A DNA stretch of 34,650 nt. It comes from Clostridium sp. CAG:221. GTDB taxonomy: Bacteria > Bacillota > Clostridia > Clostridiales > Clostridiaceae. This document shows, one piece after another, positions 23,062 to 30,596 of the stretch (position 1 is the first letter of the stretch; each line of letters begins with the position of its first letter). The notes under the pieces were generated by a model. The model worked only from the letters and a program-made list of their open reading frames with translations, was not told where the DNA came from and did no database searches. The stretch spans positions 2,125-36,774 of the forward strand of contig FR883410.1 of NCBI GenBank assembly GCA_000435835.1, read 5' to 3'. A program made the position numbers and the translations under genes.

Positions 23062-23411
23062 TATAAATATATTCCTGCCTTTTTAAATAAATTTTTCATA
23101 GCTCCTTCCACATCAGAATATTTTTTATCCTTTATAGCGCTTCTGGCTACAAATACATAATCATATCCTGGCTTAAGTTCATGATAATTTAATCTGTAAG
23201 CTTCATATATTAATCTCTTGCTTCTACTTCTAACTACGCTATTACCTACTTTTTTACTAACGGATATACCTAATTTATTATAAGGAATATTATTATCATC
23301 CTTATTTTTTTTATTAGGAAAAACGTATAGTACCAATAAGTTGTTAGCATAAGATTTTCCTTTTTTATAAACAAGTCTAAATTCTGCGTTTTTTCTTAAT
23401 TTATATATCAT
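23061..23411 (-). CDS. rnpA: Ribonuclease P protein component
   Basis: A 116-residue protein subunit of RNase P, which helps the RNA cut 5' leaders of pre-tRNAs. Seen: KLRKNAEFRLVYKKGKSYAN, LGISVSKKVGNSVVRSRSKRLIYEAYR (the RNR box, here R-S-R) and YDYVFVARS. The ATG at 23411 gives the family's normal N-terminus. Its best Shine-Dalgarno (AAGGAG) is unusually far, 15 nt upstream. The in-frame ATG at 23444 would add 11 residues and has no Shine-Dalgarno. It lies downstream of a terminator-like hairpin after rpmH. Confidence 0.93.
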   Translation of the reverse strand: MIYKLRKNAEFRLVYKKGKSYANNLLVLYVFPNKKNKDDNNIPYNKLGISVSKKVGNSVVRSRSKRLIYEAYRLNYHELKPGYDYVFVARSAIKDKKYSDVEGAMKNLFKKAGIYL

Positions 23412-23438
23412 AAGTAATATTATACGCTCCTTAACTAT

Positions 23439-23450
23439 CTGCATATGCAG
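23439..23450. repeat. Perfect 12-bp palindrome upstream of rnpA
   Basis: CTGCATATGCAG lies directly after the T-run of the rpmH terminator and 27 nt before the rnpA start. Role unknown; it may simply extend the hairpin region or act as an operator. Confidence 0.4.
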
Positions 23451-23471
23451 AAAAAGGCCACATCTGCGGCC
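23451..23471 (-). terminator. Terminator or attenuator between rpmH and rnpA
   Basis: On the - strand GGCCGC (23466-23471) pairs with GTGGCC (23456-23461), one G-U, around a 4-nt loop and is followed by TTTTT. It starts 1 nt past the rpmH stop. It should let L34 be made in excess over RnpA, YidD, YidC and Jag. Confidence 0.8.
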
Positions 23472-23472
23472 C

Positions 23473-23607
23473 TTATGCTGTTAATTTTTTTCTACCTTTT
23501 TGTCTTCTTCTTCTAAGAACGTTTCTTCCTGATGCAGTAGACATTCTCTTTCTGAATCCGTGTTCTTTTTTTCTTTGTCTCTTTTTTGGTTGGTATGTCA
23601 TGAACAT
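23473..23607 (-). CDS. rpmH: 50S ribosomal protein L34
   Basis: A 44-residue, extremely basic ribosomal protein. It reads MFMTYQPKKRQRKKEHGF and continues with RKRMSTASGRNVLRRRRQKG to KLTA at the end, the complete L34 pattern. The start is the ATG at 23607, 8 nt after GGGGGTG; the ATG two codons later is possible. First gene left of the origin, driven by a consensus promoter and followed by a terminator-like hairpin, matching the conserved rpmH-rnpA order. Confidence 0.96.
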   Translation of the reverse strand: MFMTYQPKKRQRKKEHGFRKRMSTASGRNVLRRRRQKGRKKLTA

Positions 23608-23680
23608 TAACAATGCACCCCCTTTAAGCTAAATTTCTATAGTAAAAACTATATCTTCTTAAATTAAAATTTACCTTATT

Positions 23681-23709
23681 ATTATATATACTTACCTTTT
23701 TCGTGTCAA
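23681..23709 (-). promoter_or_regulatory. Perfect consensus sigma-A promoter of rpmH
   Basis: On the - strand, TTGACA (23704-23709), exactly 17 nt, TATAAT (23681-23686). Both hexamers are perfect. It leaves a leader of roughly 65 nt with a small hairpin (TATAGT / ACTATA). Confidence 0.93.
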
Positions 23710-24129
23710 TATGAATTAAATTCCGTGGACTTGTTGATAAAGTTATGCACAGTTTTAAAAATTGTGGATAACTTATTGAAAATCCACAGGTATATATGAT
23801 ATTATTAACATAAGTGTGAATAAGTTTGTGAATAACTCAACTTATCCACAATTGTGGATATCTTTGTGTATAACTTGTTCAAAATTTTTTGATATTTTGT
23901 TATACAGTATGTAGTATTGTCGAATTTACTGGCTTTATACACTTTTTTTATTGTTTAAAATTACATATATCATATCTGTGGATAAATATATTATAATTAT
24001 GTTATCTACATATTTGTCAACATGTGAATAACTTTTATTCACTTTATCAACAGCAGCTTGTCTGTGTTGATAACTTTGTGACTAACCTGTGACTAAATTG
24101 TTTATAATTTTTTTTGGAGGATAAGCTAG
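23710..24129. other. oriC: oriC, upstream DnaA-box cluster
   Basis: Non-coding DNA between rpmH and dnaA. Eight exact TTATNCACA boxes are visible: + strand at 23743 and 23842; - strand at 23763, 23815, 23827, 23865, 23977 and 24023 (left ends). Many one-mismatch copies accompany them (for example 23853, 23935, 24002, 24035, 24044, 24065, 24077, 24089). An exact Spo0A box lies at 23917-23924. This is the rpmH-proximal half of a Bacillus-type bipartite origin. TATAAT hexamers near 23992 and 24103 could belong to a dnaA promoter, but no matching -35 was found. Confidence 0.95.
23917..23924 (+). promoter_or_regulatory. Exact Spo0A box (0A box) inside oriC
   Basis: TTGTCGAA matches the Spo0A consensus (TGTCGAA core) exactly. 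It sits in the DnaA-box-poor gap between the two box groups of the upstream origin half. In Bacillus, Spo0A~P binds oriC and restrains initiation at sporulation onset. Confidence 0.55.
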
Positions 24130-25494
24130 ATGGAAACTGATTTAAAAAAATTATGGGAAAATACCCTAAATATTATTAAAGGCGAGATGTCTGAAGTTAG
24201 TTTTAATACCTGGATCAAAAGTTGTGAGCCTATATCAATTTCATCAAATACTATTAAAATCAGTGTTCCTAATGTCTTCACTCAAGATATATTAGAAAAA
24301 AGATATAAAGATTTAGTAATAAACTCAATATATTCAGCTTGTTCTAAGCAGTATAATGTTGAATTTCTTACTGAATCGGAAATCCAAGAAGCCAATTCTG
24401 ATAAGCCAACAGATTCAAGTGAGCAAAACCATAAAGATTCAATGAGTATTACTGTAAGCGATGAAATGTCAAGTACATTAAATCCTAAATATACCTTTGA
24501 TTCTTTTGTTATCGGTAACAGTAATAGATTTGCTCATGCTGCATCTTTAGCAGTTGCAGAATCTCCAGCAAAAGCTTATAATCCCCTGTTCATTTATGGA
24601 GGCGTTGGACTTGGAAAAACCCACTTAATGCATGCAATAGGTCATTACATACTTCAAGGAAATCCAAATGCTAAAGTAGTTTACGTTTCTTCTGAAAAAT
24701 TCACTAATGAACTTATCAATTCTATCAAGGATGATAAGAACGAGGAATTCAGAACTAAGTATAGAAGTGTGGATGTTCTTTTAATTGATGATATTCAATT
24801 TATTGCTGGTAAGGAAAGAACTCAAGAAGAATTCTTCCATACATTTAATACTTTACATGATGCAAACAAACAGATAATTCTATCATCTGATAGGCCGCCA
24901 AAGGAAATTCCAACACTTGAAGATAGACTTCGTTCTAGATTTGAGTGGGGTCTAATAGCTGATATACAGGCGCCTGATTTTGAAACTAGAATGGCTATAT
25001 TAAAGAAAAAAGCTGATGTGGAAAAATTAAACGTTCCTAATGAAGTTATGGTTTATATTGCTACAAAAATTAAGTCTAATATAAGAGAGTTAGAAGGTGC
25101 ACTAATAAGAATAGTTGCGTACTCTTCTCTAACAAATAGAGAAATTACCGTTGATTTAGCAACTGAAGCATTAAAAGATATTATTTCAAATAAGCAAAAT
25201 AAAAATATCACTATTGATCTTATTCAAGATGTAATAGCAGCTTACTTTAATTTAAGAGTAGAAGATTTAAAATCTCAAAGAAGAACAAGAAATATTGCAT
25301 ACCCAAGACAAATAGCCATGTATTTAAGCAGAAAGCTTACAGATATGTCACTTCCAAAGATAGGCGAAGAGTTTGGAGGACGTGATCATACAACGGTTAT
25401 TCATGCGTATGAAAAGATTTCAGAAGGCTTAAAAAGCGATGAAAGCCTACAACGTACAATAGATGACATAACTAAAAAAATAACTCAAAAATAA
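24130..25494 (+). CDS. dnaA: Chromosomal replication initiator DnaA
   Basis: A 454-residue AAA+ initiator. Domain I (1-85, LWENTLNIIKGEMSEVSFNTW) and a short, variable Ser/Lys-rich domain II (86-110) precede domain III, with Walker A GGVGLGKT (157-164), Walker B LLIDDIQF (around 220) and sensor II. Domain IV carries the DNA-binding signature GGRDHTTV (416-423). Full length. Start ATG follows GGAGG by 9 nt. Flanked by DnaA-box clusters on both sides, so autoregulation is expected. Confidence 0.99.
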   Translation: METDLKKLWENTLNIIKGEMSEVSFNTWIKSCEPISISSNTIKISVPNVFTQDILEKRYKDLVINSIYSACSKQYNVEFLTESEIQEANSDKPTDSSEQNHKDSMSITVSDEMSSTLNPKYTFDSFVIGNSNRFAHAASLAVAESPAKAYNPLFIYGGVGLGKTHLMHAIGHYILQGNPNAKVVYVSSEKFTNELINSIKDDKNEEFRTKYRSVDVLLIDDIQFIAGKERTQEEFFHTFNTLHDANKQIILSSDRPPKEIPTLEDRLRSRFEWGLIADIQAPDFETRMAILKKKADVEKLNVPNEVMVYIATKIKSNIRELEGALIRIVAYSSLTNREITVDLATEALKDIISNKQNKNITIDLIQDVIAAYFNLRVEDLKSQRRTRNIAYPRQIAMYLSRKLTDMSLPKIGEEFGGRDHTTVIHAYEKISEGLKSDESLQRTIDDITKKITQK

Positions 25495-25771
25495 AGTTAT
25501 TCACACCTGTTGATAATAACCTGTGAATAACCGGTGGATATCTTTTTTAAAATTATTAGTGTGTGGATATTGTGGATAAGTGTTCAAATTTGTCACCAAC
25601 TTATCCACAGTATTTTTTTCTTATAAACATAGAAAAAATCAGTGTTTACAATAGTTATCCACATATCCACACGCCCTACTACTATTATTATTAATAATTA
25701 TATTATATTATTTATATATATTGTCTATAAATCTATGTGCATAACTGTGCATAACTTTAGGAGGTTGTCTT
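25495..25771. other. oriC: oriC, downstream half with DnaA boxes and unwinding region
   Basis: The 277 nt between dnaA and dnaN hold seven exact TTATNCACA boxes: + strand at 25497, 25601, 25655; - strand at 25522, 25571, 25736, 25746 (left ends). One-mismatch copies lie at 25508, 25562 and 25663. The tandem pair 25655-25671 leads into a short GC-rich spacer and an AT-rich tract. The last two boxes lie in the dnaN leader, just before its Shine-Dalgarno, so DnaA may also control dnaN. Confidence 0.93.
25676..25735 (+). other. DNA unwinding element with DnaA-trios
   Basis: After the tandem boxes and CGCC comes CTA-CTA-CTA-TTA-TTA-TTA (25676-25693), whose complement reads 3'-GAT GAT GAT AAT AAT AAT-5'. 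This is the DnaA-trio pattern defined in Bacillus subtilis, and is followed by about 40 nt of nearly pure A/T (to 25735). The order box, GC-rich spacer, trios, AT-rich DNA is the basal unwinding system. Confidence 0.8.
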
Positions 25772-26872
25772 ATGAATTTCATATGTTCAAAACAAAAATT
25801 ACAAGAAGGTATTTCTATAGTTACTAAGGCTATAACTGGAAAAACTACAATGCCAATTTTAGAAGGTATTTACATAGAAGCTAATAATGAAGGCGTAACA
25901 CTTATTGGATCAGATATGGATGTAAGTATCGAAACTAAAGTTGAAGCTACAGTTATTACACCTGGAAAAATAGTATTAGATGCGAGATTATTTGGTGAAA
26001 TCATTAGAAAACTACCAAATTCAGATGTAAAAATAGAAATAGCTGATAATGATTTAATACAAGTTACTTGTGAAAAATCAGTATTTAACTTGGTTTACAT
26101 GAATCCAAGTGATTATCCAATGTTACCAACAATAAACGAAGATTTAAAAGTTGAAGTTCCACAAAATTTATTAAAAAATATGATTAAAGGTACTTCATTT
26201 GCTATTGCTCAAGATGAAGCAAGACCAATACTTCAAGGAATTCTTTTTGAAGTAAAAGATAAACAATTAAATTTAGTAGCATTAGATGGATATAGATTAG
26301 CCATCAGAAATGAACTTTTAGATATAGATAATGACATAGAAGTCGTAATTCCTGGAAAAACTTTAAATGAGGTATCTAAAATTTTAGAAGATAATTCAGA
26401 TTTAGTTGAAATTACCTTCACAAATAATCACATTTTATTTAATTTAAAAACTACAAAAGTGATTTCAAGATTACTAGAAGGTAAATTTGTAAATTACAAC
26501 TCACTTTTACCTCAAGAACATAAGCTAATTGTTAATGTTAAAAAGCAAGAACTTCAAAATGGTATTGAAAGAGCATCTTTAATGGCTAAAGATGGAAATA
26601 GCAACTTAATCAAATTAGATGTGCAAGAAGACATTTTAATTATCACTTCTAATTCTCAATTGGGAAAAGTAAGAGAGGAAGTTGCAATCAATCTGCAAGG
26701 AGAAGAAGTTCAAATTGCATTTAACTCAAGATATTTATTAGATGTTCTTAAGAATATGGAAGAAGAAGAAATTGTTATGGAAATGACATCAGGTATAACT
26801 CCTTGCGTAATAAAAGGAAAAAATATGAATAATTCAAAATATTTAGTTTTACCTGTTAGATTAGTAAGATAG
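25772..26872 (+). CDS. dnaN: DNA polymerase III beta sliding clamp
   Basis: A 366-residue clamp made of three repeated domains. It starts MNFICSKQKLQEGISIVTKA and has the domain-1 motif TTMPILEGIYIEA, the middle-domain DEARPILQGILFE and the C-terminal YLVLPVRLVR typical of the protein-binding pocket edge. It forms a ring dimer that tethers polymerase and many partners to DNA. RBS AGGAGG lies 7 nt before ATG. Two DnaA boxes immediately upstream. Confidence 0.98.
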   Translation: MNFICSKQKLQEGISIVTKAITGKTTMPILEGIYIEANNEGVTLIGSDMDVSIETKVEATVITPGKIVLDARLFGEIIRKLPNSDVKIEIADNDLIQVTCEKSVFNLVYMNPSDYPMLPTINEDLKVEVPQNLLKNMIKGTSFAIAQDEARPILQGILFEVKDKQLNLVALDGYRLAIRNELLDIDNDIEVVIPGKTLNEVSKILEDNSDLVEITFTNNHILFNLKTTKVISRLLEGKFVNYNSLLPQEHKLIVNVKKQELQNGIERASLMAKDGNSNLIKLDVQEDILIITSNSQLGKVREEVAINLQGEEVQIAFNSRYLLDVLKNMEEEEIVMEMTSGITPCVIKGKNMNNSKYLVLPVRLVR

Positions 26873-26880
26873 GAGGAACT

Positions 26881-26905
26881 TGCATAAAAAGCGTATATAT
26901 ATGCA
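26881..26905 (+). repeat. Small hairpin in the rlbA leader
   Basis: TGCATA (26881-26886) and TATGCA (26900-26905) are inverted repeats between a strong AGGAGG that overlaps the dnaN stop and the rlbA start. The near Shine-Dalgarno for rlbA (GGAAAG) is weaker. The hairpin may bring the strong one closer to the start; this is speculative. Confidence 0.35.
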
Positions 26906-26919
26906 GGAAAGATGGAACT

Positions 26920-27123
26920 ATGGAAGTGAAAATTCAAACTGAATTTATAAAATTAGATTCATTCTTAAAATTTTGTGGTGCAGCATCATTAGGTTCAGAA
27001 GCTAAAATGTATGTTTTAGACGAATTAGTAAAAGTAAATGGTGAAATTTGTACTCAAAGAGGAAAAAAATTATATAGAGGTGACATTGTAGAATTTAATG
27101 GTGAAACTTTTAAAGTAGTATAA
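26920..27123 (+). CDS. rlbA: S4-domain protein RlbA/YaaA
   Basis: A 67-residue single S4 RNA-binding domain protein of the YaaA/RlbA family, always between dnaN and recF in Firmicutes. Seen: IKLDSFLKFCGAASLGSEAKMYVLDELVKVNGE, then RGKKLYRGDIVEF, the alpha-L RNA-binding core. Linked to ribosome assembly in Bacillus. The ATG at 26920 follows GGAAAG by about 8 nt. Confidence 0.92.
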   Translation: MEVKIQTEFIKLDSFLKFCGAASLGSEAKMYVLDELVKVNGEICTQRGKKLYRGDIVEFNGETFKVV

Positions 27124-27184
27124 ATGCTATTTTAAAATTAACTATTAAAAGTTTATATATGTTATAATATTATGGGTGTTTAAG

Positions 27185-28273
27185 ATGTTTATTAAAAGAC
27201 TACAAATGCTTAATTATAGAAATTATAATGCATTAGATATTGAATTATGTCCTAATGTTAATGTGTTCATGGGAGATAATGCTCAAGGAAAAACTAATAT
27301 ACTAGAAGCTATATATTACTGTGCTTTTGCAAAATCTCATAGAACATCAAAAGATAAAGAGCTTATTAATTGGAATGGTGAACATGCATTTATAAGTGTT
27401 GATGTAGGCAGAGAAAGACTTGATAAAAGGATAGATATAAGCATTCTTAAGGACGGAAAGAAATCCATAAGGATTAATAAAATAAAAATAAAAAAAATAG
27501 GCGAATTATTTGGAAATTTCAATGTTGTGATGTTTTCTCCGGAGGATCTTAGAATAATAAAAGATTCTCCAGGAGTAAGACGAAAATTTATTGATATGGA
27601 ATTATGTCAGCTAAATCCAAAGTATTATTATAATCTAGTTCAGTATAATAAAGTTCTTAACGAAAGGAATATATTGCTAAGAAATAGAAGTACCAGTAGT
27701 GAAATGCTAGAAATATATGATATGCAATTGGTTGAATTTGGATATAATATAATTAGAGAGAGAATTAAATACATTGAGAGTCTAAATAAGTATGCTGAAA
27801 AAATACACTCTGATATCACATCGGGAAAAGAAAAGATAAATTTTAAGTATATTAGTACTATAAAGGACTTAGAAAATATTAAAGAAAATTTTTACACACT
27901 ATTAGAAAAGAATAGAAGTAAGGATTGCGATAGAGGAACAACATCCATTGGTCCACATAGGGATGATTTTTTTGTCTATATAAACGATATTGATACTAAG
28001 AGTTATGGATCCCAAGGGCAACAGAGAACAGCAGTATTAACTATGAAATTTTCATCACTAGAAATAATAAAAGAGCTTACAGGAGAATTTCCAGTTTTAC
28101 TTTTAGATGATGTATTATCAGAACTAGATTTTAATAGAAAAAAATATATTTTAAGTACAATAGGACAGATACAAACTGTTATTACATGTACTGGTATAGA
28201 AGATTTATATGAATATTTAGACGAAAAGGCAAAAGTCTTTAAAGTTAAGAATGGAGAAATAGTAAACTCGTAA
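27185..28273 (+). CDS. recF: DNA replication and repair protein RecF
   Basis: A 362-residue SMC/ABC-like ATPase that loads RecA at ssDNA gaps. Seen: the N-terminal MFIKRLQMLNYRNYNALDIE, Walker A GDNAQGKTN (30-38), a helical arm (about 110-250), the ABC signature around SYGSQGQQRT and Walker B LLLDDVLSELD. The frame opens three codons upstream at GTG, but that GTG is part of the GGGTG Shine-Dalgarno-like sequence, so ATG at 27185 is preferred. An extended -10 (TGTTATAAT, ending 27168) lies just upstream, without a clear -35. Confidence 0.96.
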   Translation: MFIKRLQMLNYRNYNALDIELCPNVNVFMGDNAQGKTNILEAIYYCAFAKSHRTSKDKELINWNGEHAFISVDVGRERLDKRIDISILKDGKKSIRINKIKIKKIGELFGNFNVVMFSPEDLRIIKDSPGVRRKFIDMELCQLNPKYYYNLVQYNKVLNERNILLRNRSTSSEMLEIYDMQLVEFGYNIIRERIKYIESLNKYAEKIHSDITSGKEKINFKYISTIKDLENIKENFYTLLEKNRSKDCDRGTTSIGPHRDDFFVYINDIDTKSYGSQGQQRTAVLTMKFSSLEIIKELTGEFPVLLLDDVLSELDFNRKKYILSTIGQIQTVITCTGIEDLYEYLDEKAKVFKVKNGEIVNS

Positions 28274-28346
28274 GGAAACTCTGTTTTTAGGAAAATAAGT
28301 TGGATTAAATAAAGTATTTGAATCTTACTTACAAGGAGGAAATAGT

Positions 28347-28607
28347 ATGTTTTTACATTTGGGAGAAAATGTAGTAGTACCAATAAAAGATGTAATAGGA
28401 ATATTTGATATACATAATTCTATGTATAGTTCAGATACCATATCTTTTTTAAGAATGGCTGAAGAAGATGGATTTGTTGAAAAGATTTCTAAGGAGAGTC
28501 CAAAATCATTTGTTATAGCTGAAGTTAATAAGATGAGCAAGGTTTATTTATCACCAATTTCATCGTCAACATTAACAAAGAGAACAAATATTGATTATAA
28601 TCCTTAA
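28347..28607 (+). CDS. remB: Extracellular matrix regulator RemB (DUF370)
   Basis: An 86-residue DUF370 protein, the RemB type that lies between recF and gyrB in Firmicutes. MFLHLGENVVVPIKDVIGIFD and SFVIAEVNKMSKVYLSPISS match the family. RemA, a paralogue, is a DNA-binding ring protein controlling biofilm genes in Bacillus; RemB contributes to the same phenotype. Role in this organism is inferred. RBS AAGGAGG lies before ATG. Confidence 0.92.
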   Translation: MFLHLGENVVVPIKDVIGIFDIHNSMYSSDTISFLRMAEEDGFVEKISKESPKSFVIAEVNKMSKVYLSPISSSTLTKRTNIDYNP

Positions 28608-28661
28608 GTCCGATATTTAGCCTTTAGTTTATATATATCAAAGATTAAGGAGGAATATGTC

Positions 28662-30575
28662 TTGACAGAAAACAAGCAAAGTTATGATGAAAGTCAGATT
28701 CAGGTTTTAGAAGGTTTAGAAGCGGTAAGAAAAAGACCGGGTATGTACATAGGGACTACAAGCTCAAGAGGACTTCATCATTTAGTTTATGAAATAGTTG
28801 ATAATAGTATCGATGAGGCATTAGCAGGATTCTGTAGCCATATCGAAGTTACGATAAATGAAGATAATTCTATTACTGTAGTAGATAACGGTAGAGGTAT
28901 GCCTGTAGGAATACATCCTAAAATGGGAAGATCAACTATTGAAGTTATCATGACAGTGTTACATGCTGGTGGAAAATTTGGTGGAGGAGGATACAAAGTA
29001 TCCGGAGGGCTTCACGGTGTTGGGGCATCAGTTGTTAATGCATTATCAGAAGCTTGTGAAGTTACAGTAACAAGAGAAGGTAAAGTATGGCAACAAAAAT
29101 ATTCAAGAGGAAATATCTTAGGTGATGTTACTCAAATAGGTGAAAGTGACGGTCATGGTACAAAGACTTGGTTTAAACCAGATCATGAAATATTTGAGAC
29201 AACAGAATTTGAGTTTGAAATACTACAAAGTAGATTAAGAGAGCTTGCTTTTCTTAATAAAGGAATTCGTATCACTTTAGCAGATAAGAGAGAAGGACAA
29301 GAAAATGTTGAAACTTATTACTACGAAGGTGGTATAAAGGAATTTGTAAATTATTTAAATAGAAATAAAGATGTATTACATCCAGAACCAATCTATGTTG
29401 AAGGAGAAAAAGATGGAATCATAGCTGAAGTGTCACTTCAATACAATGATGGATATACAGAAAATCTTTATTCATTTGCCAATAACATAGATACAATAGA
29501 AGGTGGAACTCACTTAGTTGGTTTTAAGACAGCAATAACAAGAGTTATCAATGACTATGCTAAGAAGTTTGGTCACATAAAAGAAAGCGATAAGAATCTT
29601 TCAGGAGATGATGTAAGAGAAGGTCTTACAGCAGTAGTTTCTGTGAAAATATCTGAACCGCAATTTGAAGGACAAACAAAAACTAAGCTTGGAAACTCTG
29701 AAGTAAGAGGTGTAGTTGACTCAATTGTTACTGAAGGAGTAGGTACTTTCTTAGAAGAAAATCCAGCTGTAGGAAAAATAATAATAGATAAGGCATTAAT
29801 GGCAGCTAGAGCTAGAGATGCAGCTAGAAAAGCCAGAGAGCTTACAAGAAAATCTGTGCTTGAAAGATCAACATTACCAGGTAAATTAGCAGATTGCTCT
29901 TCTAAAGATCCAATGGAATGTGAAATCTATATAGTGGAAGGGGATTCAGCTGGTGGTTCAGCAAAGCAAGGAAGAAATAGAAAATTCCAAGCGATACTAC
30001 CACTTAGAGGAAAGATCTTAAACGTTGAGAAACAAAGATTAGATAGAATACTAAATGCAGATTCAATAAGATCAATGGTTACAGCTTTTGGTGCTGGTAT
30101 TGGAAAAGATTTTGATGTATCAAAGCTTAGATATAACAGAATCATAATCATGACTGATGCCGATGTGGATGGTGCACATATTAGAACATTACTACTAACG
30201 TTCTTCTACAGATATATGAGACCTCTTATTGATGAAGGGCATGTATTTATAGCACAACCACCTCTTTACAAGATAAGCAAAGGTAAAAAAGAAGTTTATG
30301 CATATAGTGATGAAGAGTTAGAAAGTGCTTTAAATGAAATGGGCGGTAAAGATAGTTCAGTTGATATACAAAGATACAAAGGTCTTGGTGAAATGAATGC
30401 AAACCAATTATGGGATACTACAATGAATCCAGAAGAAAGAATACTTTTAAAAGCTACAGTAGAAGATGCTATTGCAGCTGATGAAATATTCACTATCTTA
30501 ATGGGAGATAAAGTTGAACCAAGAAGAGAGTTTATACAAAAAAATGCTAAGAAAGTTAGTAACTTAGATATTTAG
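28662..30575 (+). CDS. gyrB: DNA gyrase subunit B
   Basis: A 637-residue ATPase subunit of gyrase. The GHKL ATPase domain has EIVDNSIDEALAG (with the catalytic-region Glu/Asn) and GGLHGVGASVVNAL, followed by the transducer domain and the TOPRIM domain with EGDSAGGSAKQGR and DADVDGAHIRT for metal binding. The C-terminus GLGEMNANQLWDTTMNP is conserved. The start codon is TTG, set by AAGGAGG 8 nt upstream; an ATG in the same spot is out of frame. Co-directional with gyrA, 21 nt ahead. Confidence 0.98.
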   Translation: MTENKQSYDESQIQVLEGLEAVRKRPGMYIGTTSSRGLHHLVYEIVDNSIDEALAGFCSHIEVTINEDNSITVVDNGRGMPVGIHPKMGRSTIEVIMTVLHAGGKFGGGGYKVSGGLHGVGASVVNALSEACEVTVTREGKVWQQKYSRGNILGDVTQIGESDGHGTKTWFKPDHEIFETTEFEFEILQSRLRELAFLNKGIRITLADKREGQENVETYYYEGGIKEFVNYLNRNKDVLHPEPIYVEGEKDGIIAEVSLQYNDGYTENLYSFANNIDTIEGGTHLVGFKTAITRVINDYAKKFGHIKESDKNLSGDDVREGLTAVVSVKISEPQFEGQTKTKLGNSEVRGVVDSIVTEGVGTFLEENPAVGKIIIDKALMAARARDAARKARELTRKSVLERSTLPGKLADCSSKDPMECEIYIVEGDSAGGSAKQGRNRKFQAILPLRGKILNVEKQRLDRILNADSIRSMVTAFGAGIGKDFDVSKLRYNRIIIMTDADVDGAHIRTLLLTFFYRYMRPLIDEGHVFIAQPPLYKISKGKKEVYAYSDEELESALNEMGGKDSSVDIQRYKGLGEMNANQLWDTTMNPEERILLKATVEDAIAADEIFTILMGDKVEPRREFIQKNAKKVSNLDI

Positions 30576-30596
30576 TACTAATACGAGGTGAAGTAC

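Noticed and set aside
24080..24108. dnaA promoter using TATAAT at 24103
   Set aside because: Only about 22 nt before the ATG, overlapping the ribosome-binding region, with no -35 at the right distance.
26901..26942. 13-codon leader peptide upstream of rlbA
   Set aside because: Starts inside a hairpin, has no proper Shine-Dalgarno spacing and no regulatory amino-acid run.
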